From: an uncultured Lachnospiraceae bacterium
Lineage (GTDB): Bacteria; Bacillota; Clostridia; Lachnospirales; Lachnospiraceae
DNA: 63,884 bases
Reading direction: 5' to 3'
NCBI GenBank assembly: GCA_910579735.1
Contig: CAJTUZ010000021.1
Span: 1 to 63,884 of the forward strand
Positions 51,460-60,300 of this stretch are shown here, one piece after another. The position numbers and the translations under genes were made by a program. Under the pieces are notes generated by a model. The model saw only the letters and a program-made list of their open reading frames with translations. It did no database searches and had not been told where the DNA came from. Every line of letters begins with the position of its first letter. The stretch's first letter is position 1.

Positions 51460-52767
51460 ATGGTTGACTTTACAAAATACGGTAAAATTACAGACGATAA
51501 TTTTTTCAAGAGTTTGGGACGTGTGGAAAATGTAGTAGGTCTTACGATCGAGTCTGCAGGTCCGGAAGCCAAACTCGGAGATCTGTGCATGATATTTCCC
51601 GCGGATAAGAGCCTGCCGCCGATCATGTCGGAGGTAGTCGGCTTTAAAGGGAAGAAAACACTGTTAATGCCTTATGAAAATACGGAAGGCATTGGTATCG
51701 GATGCACGGTGGAGAATACAGGAACACCGTTGTCGGTACAGGTAAGCGGCCTGCTTCTCGGACAGGTGCTCGATGGACTCGGCAGATGCGGCGTTGCGGA
51801 TATTACGGGACAGTCGGTAAGCTATCCTATGGAAGCTTCTCCGCCGGACGCCATGTCAAGAAAGATCATTGATGAGGTACTGCCGCTTGGCGTGAAAGCG
51901 GTGGATGGCCTGATGACTGTCGGTAAAGGACAAAGAATCGGGATCTTTGCCGGTTCCGGTGTCGGCAAGTCGACGCTTATGGGCATGTTTGCCCGTAATA
52001 CGAAAGCGGATATCAACGTAATCGCCCTGATCGGAGAGCGGGGCAGGGAAGTAAAAGAGTTTATTGAAAGAGATTTAGGGCCGGAAGGCATGAGCCGTTC
52101 CGTCGTTGTTGTGGCAACGTCCGATAAAGCGGCTCTTGAAAGAAAGAAAGCGGCGCAGACAGCTACCGCGATCGCGGAATATTTCAGGGATCAGGGCAAA
52201 GATGTGCTGTTGATGATGGATTCTCTGACCCGTTTTTCCATGGCACAAAGAGAAATCGGCCTGGCGAGCGGGGAACCGCCGGTATCAAGGGGATATCCGC
52301 CGAGCGTATATTCCGAGATGCCCAAACTTTTAGAGCGTGCGGGCCGTTCCGATAAAGGTTCCATTACCGGACTTTATACGGTGCTTGTGGATGGAGACGA
52401 TTTTAACGAACCGATCACCGATACGGCAAGAAGTATTCTGGACGGTCATATCATGCTGAACCGTAAACTTGCGCACAAGAACCATTATCCGGCTATTGAT
52501 GTGCTGCAGAGTATTTCCCGTTGTATGAGCCAGATCGTGCCGGGTGACCACAAACTGGCCGCCGGCAAACTGAAGAATGTGCTGGCAACTTATAATGAAG
52601 CCGAAGATTTGATCAATATCGGCGCATATAAGAGCGGCAGCAATAAAAATATTGATTATGCAATTGAGAAGATAGATGCCGTCAATGAATACCTGATGCA
52701 GGAAGTGGACAGCAGATTTGAATATGAGCAGGAACTCGAACTGTTGAAAGAGTTGTTTGCCGAATAA
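51460..52767 (+). CDS. fliI: Flagellum-specific export ATP synthase FliI
   Basis: Hexameric ATPase of the flagellar type III export system, F1-beta related. 435 residues. Walker A GIFAGSGVGKST, Walker B VLLMMDSLTRFS and the RGYPPSVYSEMPKLLERAGR region are intact. ATG at 51460 is chosen; the TTG three bases earlier is at a slightly better distance from AAGGA and cannot be excluded. It sits between fliH and fliJ. Confidence 0.96.
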   Translation: MVDFTKYGKITDDNFFKSLGRVENVVGLTIESAGPEAKLGDLCMIFPADKSLPPIMSEVVGFKGKKTLLMPYENTEGIGIGCTVENTGTPLSVQVSGLLLGQVLDGLGRCGVADITGQSVSYPMEASPPDAMSRKIIDEVLPLGVKAVDGLMTVGKGQRIGIFAGSGVGKSTLMGMFARNTKADINVIALIGERGREVKEFIERDLGPEGMSRSVVVVATSDKAALERKKAAQTATAIAEYFRDQGKDVLLMMDSLTRFSMAQREIGLASGEPPVSRGYPPSVYSEMPKLLERAGRSDKGSITGLYTVLVDGDDFNEPITDTARSILDGHIMLNRKLAHKNHYPAIDVLQSISRCMSQIVPGDHKLAAGKLKNVLATYNEAEDLINIGAYKSGSNKNIDYAIEKIDAVNEYLMQEVDSRFEYEQELELLKELFAE

Positions 52768-52795
52768 ACAAAGCGTGCGGAAAGGCTGAATCAGC

Positions 52796-53245
52796 ATGGC
52801 GAAGTTTATATACAGAATGCAGAGCATTTTGAATATCAAGAACCAGATGGAAAATCAGGCGAAGATGGAGTTTGGCCGCGCACAGCGTAAACTGCTTGAA
52901 GAAGAGGAACGCTTACAGAAGCTTTTCGACAGAAAAGAGTCTTATCTGGAAGAAGGCAGAAAACTGCGGCTTCATGCGCTTAAAGTGCAGAGTCTTCGTG
53001 ATAATGAATATGCGGTAGCCCGTATGGAGGAGTATATCGAAGCACAGAAAGAAGCAATCAGGCGTGCCGAGCAGAAAGTTGAAGAAGCGAGGCAGAAGCT
53101 GCAGGAAGTCATGCAGGAGCGGAAAATGCAGGAAAAACTGCGTGAAAAAGCATTTGAGCAGTTTGTGGCGGAGGAAAATTCCAAAGAGAGCAAAGAAGTA
53201 GATGAACTGACAAGCTATACTTATGGACAGAAACTCGCAGACTGA
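52796..53245 (+). CDS. fliJ: Flagellar export protein FliJ
   Basis: Coiled-coil stalk that links FliI to the export gate FlhA, resembling F1-gamma. 149 residues, nearly all charged alpha-helix (MQSILNIKNQMENQAKMEFG, then AEQKVEEARQKLQEVMQERK). AAAGG lies about 11 bp before the ATG. Position after fliI confirms the call. Confidence 0.92.
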   Translation: MAKFIYRMQSILNIKNQMENQAKMEFGRAQRKLLEEEERLQKLFDRKESYLEEGRKLRLHALKVQSLRDNEYAVARMEEYIEAQKEAIRRAEQKVEEARQKLQEVMQERKMQEKLREKAFEQFVAEENSKESKEVDELTSYTYGQKLAD

Positions 53246-53254
53246 GAAGGAGGC

Positions 53255-54130
53255 ATGGTTATAAACATGGCAGAAGAGTTTATGGATGCTGTAGATACCA
53301 AAGCAGAGAAAAAAAGGCTCAAAGATGAGCGTAAGAAAATAAAGAACGAGCAGAAAGCGCAGAAAAAGGAAGCGAAGCAGCGCGCCAAGGAGATTTCAGC
53401 ACAGGAAGCAGAGTTAGAAGATGAGGGCGGCGGTATATCCGCCTTTTTCGTAACACTGGTTATTATTGTTATCTGGATCGCGATCCTCTGTCTGCTCGTG
53501 AAGCTGGATGTGGGCGGTTTCGGTTCTAACGTACTGGCGCCCGTATTAAAAGACGTACCGGTAGTGAATAAGATCCTTCCGGCAGAATCAGTTGTAACAA
53601 CGGATGATGAAGAATCTTACGGCGGTTATACGAGCCTGCGTGATGCGGTCGATTATATCAAACAGCTTGAACTGGAATTGGAACAGGCACAGTCTGCGAG
53701 CAATACCGATTCGGCGGAACTTGAGGAACTGCGTGCCGAGGTGGAAAGGCTTACGACATTTGAGAATGCGCAGGTGGAATTTGACCGGATCAAGACGCAG
53801 TTTTACGAGGAAGTTGTCTATGCCGAGAATGGACCGGGAGCAGAAGAATATCAGAAATATTATGAGCAGATAGATCCGACTACCGCAGAGTATTTGTACA
53901 GACAGGTAGTGGAACAGCTGCAGGTAGATGCGCAGCTTACCGCATATGCACAGTCATATGCAGATATGGAACCTGCGGCGGCGGCCAAGATCTTTGAGCA
54001 GATGACGAATGATCTGGATCTGGTAGCCAAGATCCTGAATCAGATGAATACGGTCAGCAGGGGAAATATACTGGCAGCCATGGATCCGGAGATCGCGGCC
54101 AGAGTGACAAAGATCATGGATCCGAATTAG
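53255..54130 (+). CDS. MotE/YlxF-like flagellar protein
   Basis: Membrane protein of 287-291 residues in the position of ylxF in Bacillus. A lysine-rich cytoplasmic N-terminus is followed by one membrane helix (about 67-87, FVTLVIIVIWIAILCLLVKL), a coiled coil (about 130-180), and a C-terminal MgtE-N/MotE-like helical domain (MEPAAAAKIFEQMTNDLDLV, then AAMDPEIAARVTKIM). MotE proteins chaperone the stator protein MotC in proteobacteria; here a scaffolding role is inferred. AAGGAGG is 1 nt from the ATG at 53255 and 13 nt from the ATG at 53267, so the start is uncertain. Confidence 0.75.
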   Translation: MVINMAEEFMDAVDTKAEKKRLKDERKKIKNEQKAQKKEAKQRAKEISAQEAELEDEGGGISAFFVTLVIIVIWIAILCLLVKLDVGGFGSNVLAPVLKDVPVVNKILPAESVVTTDDEESYGGYTSLRDAVDYIKQLELELEQAQSASNTDSAELEELRAEVERLTTFENAQVEFDRIKTQFYEEVVYAENGPGAEEYQKYYEQIDPTTAEYLYRQVVEQLQVDAQLTAYAQSYADMEPAAAAKIFEQMTNDLDLVAKILNQMNTVSRGNILAAMDPEIAARVTKIMDPN

Positions 54131-54159
54131 TAAATCCGGTCGTTCACTCTCTTACATAT

Positions 54160-54185
54160 ACCTTAAAAGATGCATATATTAAGGT
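54160..54185 (+). other. Hairpin in the motE-like/fliK gap
   Basis: ACCTTAA (54160-54166) pairs with TTAAGGT (54179-54185), with further pairing of GTTC upstream and GAAC downstream. No T-run follows. It may be an RNA-processing or stability element within the operon. Confidence 0.3.
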
Positions 54186-54247
54186 GAACGGAGAGTTTGA
54201 CGATATATATTACAGTACCATGAAAACTAAAGGAAGGAGGAAGAAAA

Positions 54248-55789
54248 ATGGCAGGTATACCTGTTAACAACAATCTGAATGCGTTGGCAAATGTTGTGAG
54301 CCGTGCGGCGAATGTGTCGGGAGCTTCTTATGCCAGACAGGATGATGCGGCAAAAGACAGTTTTGATATGTTCATGAACCGTGCGAATTCCCAGACAGAT
54401 ACGCATGCGGAAACACAGACGGCAGGTGCGGCGAAGGGCAGTGCAGGCACGCAAAGCGGTACGCAGTCCAAAAAAGAGCTGACGACAACGGCCAAAACAA
54501 TGTCGACAGGCGTAGCGGCATCAGACAACACAGCCAAAACTACGGCGAAAAGCGAAGCAGCGGATGCAAAACAGCCCGTAGAGAACAAAGCGGAATCTAA
54601 CGTGGAGAACACGGAGCATGCGGCAGACAAAGACATTTCCGCCGATGTACAGGAAGAAGTGTCCGAGGCAGCAAAGGAACTGGTAGAGGATGTTGCAGAA
54701 GAACTCGGCGTGACACCCGAAGAAGTGGAAGAAGCATTGGCAGTTCTTGGATTAACCGCTGTGCAGTTATTTGATCCTGAAAACATGAAAGCTCTTTTCA
54801 TGCAGTTATCCGGCAATACGGATACGCTTTCGATCATAACGGATGCGGGACTTTACGGACAGCTTCAGAATCTGCTGACGATTGCATCGCAGAGCCTGGA
54901 AGAACTGCAGACACAGCTTGGACTTTCTGAAGAAGAGATGAATGCGCTTCTTGCGGATATGGCCATCGTGCAGGAACCGAACGCTGATGCTGATGTTTTG
55001 GATGGACTTCCGGCAGATTCCGGTGTATCGGCAGATGGCGATGACGTAAATCTGGAGGGCATGAAGGACTATGCCGTGACGGTACAAAAGGATGGCGAAA
55101 CGGTAGAGGTAAAAGTGACCGTGAATGATGCGGATGGCAGCCAGAGCGTGAAGGAAGCAGTAACTGCGGCTCCGGAAACGCAGAGCGGACAGGAATCCAA
55201 ATCAGGACACAGAAATGCTTCGGAAGAAGGCGGCGCATCGGGTAATCAAACGATGATGCAGATGCCTGTTTCACAGCCGCAGGTGCAGGAAGCAGCAGAA
55301 CCGTTACCGGTTATGGAGCGTTTCGTAAGTACGGAAGATATCATGAACCAGATCATGGAATACATGAAGATCAACGTAAAAAGCGGACTGCAGGAACTTG
55401 AGATGCAGCTTCATCCCGCAAGCCTCGGTAATGTCAATGTTCAGATCGCGTCTAAGGATGGCGTTATAACGGCACATTTTACGGCGCAGAATGAAGTCGT
55501 AAAAAATGCGATCGAGACACAGCTTGTTCAGTTAAAGACCCAGTTCGAAGAACAGGGGATCAAGGTGAGCGAAGTGGAAGTTACCGTAGCAGATTACCGG
55601 TTTCAACAGAGTTTTTCGGGGAATGAAGAACATCCCGGTGAAAATCAGGAAGGCGGTAAGAAAGGACGCAGAAAGATCAATTTGAATGAACTTGATCTGG
55701 AAGAAATGCCGGAAGATATGGACGATTCCGAAAGAATCGCCGCAGAAATGATGGCAAGTAACGGCAACACGGTAGATTATATGGCATAA
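54248..55789 (+). CDS. fliK: Flagellar hook-length control protein FliK
   Basis: Exported molecular ruler that sets hook length and switches the export gate to filament substrates. 513 residues. The N-terminal half is Ala/Thr/Glu-rich and low in complexity, as in FliK. The C-terminal Flg_hook domain is clear at about 355-455 (SGLQELEMQLHPASLGNVNV, then VKNAIETQLVQLKTQFEEQG). The tail is basic then acidic (GGKKGRRKINLNELDLEEMP). GGAGGAAG precedes the ATG. flgD follows after 51 bp. Confidence 0.93.
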   Translation: MAGIPVNNNLNALANVVSRAANVSGASYARQDDAAKDSFDMFMNRANSQTDTHAETQTAGAAKGSAGTQSGTQSKKELTTTAKTMSTGVAASDNTAKTTAKSEAADAKQPVENKAESNVENTEHAADKDISADVQEEVSEAAKELVEDVAEELGVTPEEVEEALAVLGLTAVQLFDPENMKALFMQLSGNTDTLSIITDAGLYGQLQNLLTIASQSLEELQTQLGLSEEEMNALLADMAIVQEPNADADVLDGLPADSGVSADGDDVNLEGMKDYAVTVQKDGETVEVKVTVNDADGSQSVKEAVTAAPETQSGQESKSGHRNASEEGGASGNQTMMQMPVSQPQVQEAAEPLPVMERFVSTEDIMNQIMEYMKINVKSGLQELEMQLHPASLGNVNVQIASKDGVITAHFTAQNEVVKNAIETQLVQLKTQFEEQGIKVSEVEVTVADYRFQQSFSGNEEHPGENQEGGKKGRRKINLNELDLEEMPEDMDDSERIAAEMMASNGNTVDYMA

Positions 55790-55840
55790 TCTATTATAGA
55801 AGAAACAGAACAAAAATGTAAAAAAGAAAGGAGAACTTAT

Positions 55841-56584
55841 ATGATAGCATCAATAGAAAATGGCCAGATTGTAGAAAACACTTCGGCAGAATCTATAGCG
55901 CATGCAAGCGCGAAGAAAAGCAATTCTACGGTAGATAAAGACCAGTTTTTACAGCTTCTGGTAGCACAGATGAAATATCAGGATCCGCTTGAACCTACAT
56001 CCAATACGGAATATATTTCACAGTATGCGACATTCTCGGAACTGGAGCAGATGCAGAACATGAGTGCATCTTTGGAACTGGCGAGGGCATCCAGCCTCGT
56101 AGGACAGACGGTTGTTATGAAAGTCGTGGATGCAGCCGGAAAAGAAACGATTACACAGGGGAATGTCGATTATGTCGTTTATGAAAACAATAAGGCATTT
56201 CTTTCCATTAACGGTGAACTTTACTCTATGGATGATCTGGATACGGTAGCAGATCCGAATTATCTGAAGGCTTATGCATTGGCAGCTGAATTCCTGAATG
56301 AATATAATAAACTTCCGGTTCTTCCGCTTTTGACAATAGAGAATAAAGAAGCGGTTGAGAAGCTGAACGAGACCTATAAGAATATGACCGATTATCAGAA
56401 GAAATTTATTTCGGATGATTATGTCAAAGGTCTTGAGAAATATGTCGAGAAAATGGAAGAACTCAAGAAACTTGAGGAAAATAAGAAGCCGGATGGAACA
56501 GAAGGCGAAGGCGATGGTGATGATTCTTCGGACGGCAAAGATGATGCGACGGACGGGACAGATAAGACGCAGGGAAAAGCATAA
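55841..56584 (+). CDS. flgD: Flagellar hook-capping protein FlgD with unusual C-terminus
   Basis: Hook-cap scaffold needed to polymerise FlgE. 247 residues. The conserved N-terminal domain is intact (DKDQFLQLLVAQMKYQDPLE, then EYISQYATFSELEQMQNM and SLVGQTVVMK). The Fn3/Tudor pair of classical FlgD is not recognisable. Instead residues about 165-215 look like a helical module known from surface-protein repeats (ETYKNMTDYQKKFISDDYVK), followed by an acidic Gly/Asp-rich tail. GAAAGGAG lies before the ATG. Identity from the N-terminus and context is firm; the C-terminal swap is an inference from pattern. Confidence 0.92.
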   Translation: MIASIENGQIVENTSAESIAHASAKKSNSTVDKDQFLQLLVAQMKYQDPLEPTSNTEYISQYATFSELEQMQNMSASLELARASSLVGQTVVMKVVDAAGKETITQGNVDYVVYENNKAFLSINGELYSMDDLDTVADPNYLKAYALAAEFLNEYNKLPVLPLLTIENKEAVEKLNETYKNMTDYQKKFISDDYVKGLEKYVEKMEELKKLEENKKPDGTEGEGDGDDSSDGKDDATDGTDKTQGKA

Positions 56585-56617
56585 GGATGCGCACGAATCT
56601 CAAGGAGGAGAATGATT

Positions 56618-57022
56618 ATGAAGATCCAAAATAATCAGTTCCTTTCCATAGAGCAGCTGCAAGACAGATATCTGACCGGAAACGGCAGACAGGTACAGAA
56701 TAGTACTTTACAGGATGGACTCAGTTTTCAGGATATTTTAACAAAGAAAACAGAGAAGCCGGAATCCGAAGAAGTGAAATTCTCCAAGCATGCCGCAGGC
56801 AGACTGGCAGACAGAAATATCGAACTGACAAAGGATCAGGTAGAACGCCTGAATCTGGGAGCAGCGAAAGCCGGTGCGAAAGGAATTCATGAGTCATTGG
56901 TTATCGTCGATTCGTTTGCGTTTATCGTAAACGTACCGAATAATACGGTCATCACGGCGATGAGCCAGGCGGAAACAAATGATAGTGTATTTACAAATAT
57001 TGATGGAGCCGTTATTATTTAG
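56618..57022 (+). CDS. Flagellar operon protein, TIGR02530 family
   Basis: Small conserved protein found between flgD and flgE in Firmicutes flagellar operons; role unknown. 134 residues. The conserved core is VKFSKHAAGRLADRNIELTK and ESLVIVDSFAFIVNVPNNTV. The start at 56618 (MKIQNNQF) is 9 bp from AAGGAGG; the ATG at 56612 is only 3 bp from it. Confidence 0.88.
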   Translation: MKIQNNQFLSIEQLQDRYLTGNGRQVQNSTLQDGLSFQDILTKKTEKPESEEVKFSKHAAGRLADRNIELTKDQVERLNLGAAKAGAKGIHESLVIVDSFAFIVNVPNNTVITAMSQAETNDSVFTNIDGAVII

Positions 57023-57102
57023 CCGGACCTTTCAGGAGGCTTACGTTCCGGAATGACAGAAGGAACAGGCGGTTCATTACAGCATTAAGGAGGTCATTCA
57101 TT

Positions 57103-59184
57103 ATGATGAGATCACTTTTCTCTGGTGTGGCAGGTCTAAAAGTACACCAGACAAGAATGGACGTTATTGGTAACAATATCGCAAACGTTAATACGACGTC
57201 TTATAAATCACAGTCCATGGTATTCAGCGATCTGCTGTATCAGACGACACAGGCCGCTTCCGGCGCCAATGCAGAGACCGGACGGGGCGGTATCAACGCC
57301 AGACAGATCGGTCTTGGCGCAAAGGGCGGTGCGATATCCACTGCGATTACACAACAGGGTTCGGCACAGTCTACAAACAATCCGTGGGACGTTATGATCA
57401 CCGGAGAGTCTTTCTTCGTAGTCAGCAACGGTTCACAGAACTTTTTCACAAGAGACGGTTCCTTTAAGGTAGACGGCGCCGGTAATCTTGTAATGGCTTC
57501 CACCGGTTATACAGTCATGGGCTGGCCGGTAGATGAAGAAACGGGTGAATGTCTGCCGGATACGGTAGCCGCATTGCGGATCATGAGCGAAGAGAACATG
57601 ACCTATCCGCCGGAATCTACGACGAAAGCACATATGTCAGGTATTGTGGATAAATTTGATACCGCAACCAAGAGCCCGGGCGGAAGGGTTATAACGTTAA
57701 GTTTCTTTGACAACCTTGGTTACTCTTATACGGCTAAATTCAGTATTCACAGTCTGGATGATCCCGGACAGTATTATGTACAGCTTGATGATATCCTCAA
57801 TGAGGCAGGAGATTCTCTTGTTAAGGATTTCAATATCAGCAGTATCAGCGAGGTGGCGACATTCGGACAGCAGAATACTATTGATACGGAAGCGATGTAT
57901 CAGCTTCTGGATACGGCGACTTATACGGTAGATGCGAACGGAAATCAGATCTATTCCATGAAATATTTCCCGTCAAATATGCTGAACGGTTATTCGACGA
58001 ATCAGATTATCAGCGCATCAGGATCTTCCAAAAATCCGCCGAAGATCGATCTTGCAAACGGTGCAGCCGTTAAGAAAGGCGATCTGGTAAAAGTAACGGG
58101 TAGTGTGGATCTGTCAAAGAGCGAACTGACTGCTCCGGACTTTAACCTGATCTATGAAGACGGAAAATATTATGCAAGAGTTATGAAAGATGACGGAAAC
58201 GGCAATATGATTCCCGATCCGGATAATAAGAAGGGTGAAGAACTGCCGACAACAGGATCGAATGCAGACGGCTCATTTACGGATGCAGAATTAAAGAAAT
58301 GGTCCGATGCGCTGGCATCTTTTGGCAAGAATTCCAAAATTACAGGTATCAAGGTGGATCCGTCTACTGCAGCAGTTTCCATGGAGTATGAACTGGAATT
58401 TGAAGCGCTTCAGGATGCTACCTATGATGCAGACGGCAAATACTTTGTCGGTGATCAGATCGATGATCCGTTAGCCGCATACGGTCTTGCAAATACAGAG
58501 AATACGACTTATACGATTGACTTTGTATCGCCGAGCGGTCAGGCACAGATCAAGAAATCATTTACTTATACCGGTAATCTGCTTGTATATGACACGGAAA
58601 AGGGAACTTTCTCTTATATTGGATCTCCCGATACGGATGAAGCGACACTGACATTCAATGCCAGCGCGACATCCAGAAACGGCACCAATATTCCGCTGAC
58701 GCATTTTTCAAATATTGACATTGATTTCTCAGGCAGCAGCAATGTCAATAACGGCGGCAGTTCCACAGCAGCGCTGTTGAAGGGTGAAAAAGAGAACCCG
58801 GCGCTGGGAACCGGTAGAAAAGTCGGTGAGATGTCAGGCGTGGAAATTGCGCAGGACGGTAAGATCAGAGCGTACTATGACAATAATCAGTCCAGATTAT
58901 TAGGACAGATTGCCGTAGCGAACTTTGCCAATGCTTCCGGTTTGGCCAAACAGGGTGATAACCTTTATTCAGCAACGGCAAACTCCGGTGAATTTAACGG
59001 TATCGGTGATGATATTACGGCAAATGGCGGTTATATGACGAACGGTGTCCTGGAAATGAGTAATGTGGATCTTTCTCAGGAATTTACGGAAATGATCACG
59101 ACACAGCGTGGATTCCAGGCAAACAGCCGTATTATTACAGTTTCTGATACGATGTTGGAAGAACTTGTCAATCTGAAGCGATAG
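57103..59184 (+). CDS. flgE: Flagellar hook protein FlgE
   Basis: Hook subunit of 693 residues, long compared with the about 400 of enterobacteria, as is common in Clostridia because of extra surface domains. The N-terminal D0 helix (LFSGVAGLKVHQTRMDVIGN, then NIANVNTTSYKSQ) and the C-terminal EFTEMITTQRGFQANSRIIT are the conserved ends. The central part (about 150-560) is a variable beta-rich region. AAGGAGG lies 10 bp before the ATG; a second ATG follows directly. A terminator-like hairpin follows the stop. Confidence 0.95.
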   Translation: MMRSLFSGVAGLKVHQTRMDVIGNNIANVNTTSYKSQSMVFSDLLYQTTQAASGANAETGRGGINARQIGLGAKGGAISTAITQQGSAQSTNNPWDVMITGESFFVVSNGSQNFFTRDGSFKVDGAGNLVMASTGYTVMGWPVDEETGECLPDTVAALRIMSEENMTYPPESTTKAHMSGIVDKFDTATKSPGGRVITLSFFDNLGYSYTAKFSIHSLDDPGQYYVQLDDILNEAGDSLVKDFNISSISEVATFGQQNTIDTEAMYQLLDTATYTVDANGNQIYSMKYFPSNMLNGYSTNQIISASGSSKNPPKIDLANGAAVKKGDLVKVTGSVDLSKSELTAPDFNLIYEDGKYYARVMKDDGNGNMIPDPDNKKGEELPTTGSNADGSFTDAELKKWSDALASFGKNSKITGIKVDPSTAAVSMEYELEFEALQDATYDADGKYFVGDQIDDPLAAYGLANTENTTYTIDFVSPSGQAQIKKSFTYTGNLLVYDTEKGTFSYIGSPDTDEATLTFNASATSRNGTNIPLTHFSNIDIDFSGSSNVNNGGSSTAALLKGEKENPALGTGRKVGEMSGVEIAQDGKIRAYYDNNQSRLLGQIAVANFANASGLAKQGDNLYSATANSGEFNGIGDDITANGGYMTNGVLEMSNVDLSQEFTEMITTQRGFQANSRIITVSDTMLEELVNLKR

Positions 59185-59203
59185 TCTTAAGGATAATTCT
59201 CAA

Positions 59204-59241
59204 AGAAAGAGGAACTTTTGGGTTCCTCTTTCTAAATTTTT
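59204..59241 (+). terminator. Intra-operon terminator after flgE
   Basis: AGAAAGAGGAAC (59204-59215) pairs perfectly with GTTCCTCTTTCT (59222-59233) around TTTTGG, followed by AAATTTTT. It would lower expression of flbD-motAB-fliLMY relative to the hook genes. Confidence 0.75.
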
Positions 59242-59273
59242 GTGATAGAATAGGAAGAAGGGCGTGATAGCAA

Positions 59274-59459
59274 GTGATAGAAGTAACAAAGATCAACGGT
59301 GTGAAAGTTCTGATCAATCCTGATCTGTTGGAACTTGTAGAAGAAACTCCTGATACAGTCCTTTCTTTTACAACCGGTCGGAAAATAATTGTAAAAGAAA
59401 GTAGACAAGATGTGAAAAATTTAGTAAAATCGTATAGAAAGGATATTTTTGCAGATTAG
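59274..59459 (+). CDS. flbD: Flagellar protein FlbD (SwrD-like)
   Basis: 61-residue protein of the FlbD/SwrD family, which in Bacillus raises stator power for swarming. Conserved core: VTKINGVKVLINPDLLELVE, then VLSFTTGRKIIVKES. The start is GTG at 59274; the SD is weak. It sits directly before motA, as expected for a stator-linked factor, and just after a terminator. Confidence 0.9.
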   Translation: MIEVTKINGVKVLINPDLLELVEETPDTVLSFTTGRKIIVKESRQDVKNLVKSYRKDIFAD

Positions 59460-59490
59460 TGTAAATTTTGTGTAAATAGGTGATACGATT

Positions 59491-60300
59491 ATGGATTTAG
59501 GTTCAGTTTTAGGCTTGATATTATGTTTTGTATTAGTTATTTTCGGTATTATATTTGATAAAGACCAGGGAATCGTTGTCAGCAATATTCAGAGTTTCCT
59601 TGATTTTCCATCGGCTCTGATCACTTTCGGCGGTTCTTTCATGTGTATTCTGGCAAGTAATACTGTGAACAGCTTCGTAGCAGGTTTAAAGAGTATAGGA
59701 CTTGTTTTCAAAATGTCGGCAGACAATGTACCTGAGATCATTCAGAAGATCATCGATCTGTCAAATGTTGCACGTAAGGAAGGTCTGCTTTCATTGGAAG
59801 AAGCAGCGGGAGATATTGCGGATCCTTTTCTGCAAAAGGGTATTCTGCTTGTTGTCGATGGTACGGATCCGGAACTTGTCCGTGCGATCATGGAGACGGA
59901 GCTTGTAAGTGTGGAAGGACGGCATAAGGATAAGATCGGATTCTGGGAAGACCTCGGTGCGATGGGTCCTGCATGGGGTATGATCGGTACGCTGATCGGT
60001 CTGATCAACATGTTGAAAGCTTTGGATGATCCTTCGGCTATCGGTCCTGCTATGGCGGTCGCCCTGATCACTACGTTGTACGGTTCCCTTCTTGCGAACT
60101 GGATCTGTGCGCCTGTAGCAAGCAAATTGAAAAAGAAAAATGCTGATGAAATGCTGGTAAAGGAAATTGAGATAGAAGGGCTTTTGTCCATACAGGCAGG
60201 TGAAAACCCGCGTGTTATTGAAGAAAAACTGAAATCCTTCCTCGCTCCTGCGGATAGAGGAAGCTCCGGAGAAGAAGGCGGAGGTGAAGTAGATGGCTAA
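59491..60300 (+). CDS. motA: Flagellar stator protein MotA
   Basis: Proton- or sodium-channel stator subunit pushing on FliG. 269 residues with four membrane helices: two near the N-terminus (GLILCFVLVIFGIIFD) and two around 150-205 (LGAMGPAWGMIGTLIGLINM, then PAMAVALITTLYGSLLANWI). The cytoplasmic loop and C-terminal acidic tail are as usual. AGGTG lies 9 bp before the ATG. The last 8 bases overlap motB, so the subunits are made together. Confidence 0.95.
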   Translation: MDLGSVLGLILCFVLVIFGIIFDKDQGIVVSNIQSFLDFPSALITFGGSFMCILASNTVNSFVAGLKSIGLVFKMSADNVPEIIQKIIDLSNVARKEGLLSLEEAAGDIADPFLQKGILLVVDGTDPELVRAIMETELVSVEGRHKDKIGFWEDLGAMGPAWGMIGTLIGLINMLKALDDPSAIGPAMAVALITTLYGSLLANWICAPVASKLKKKNADEMLVKEIEIEGLLSIQAGENPRVIEEKLKSFLAPADRGSSGEEGGGEVDG

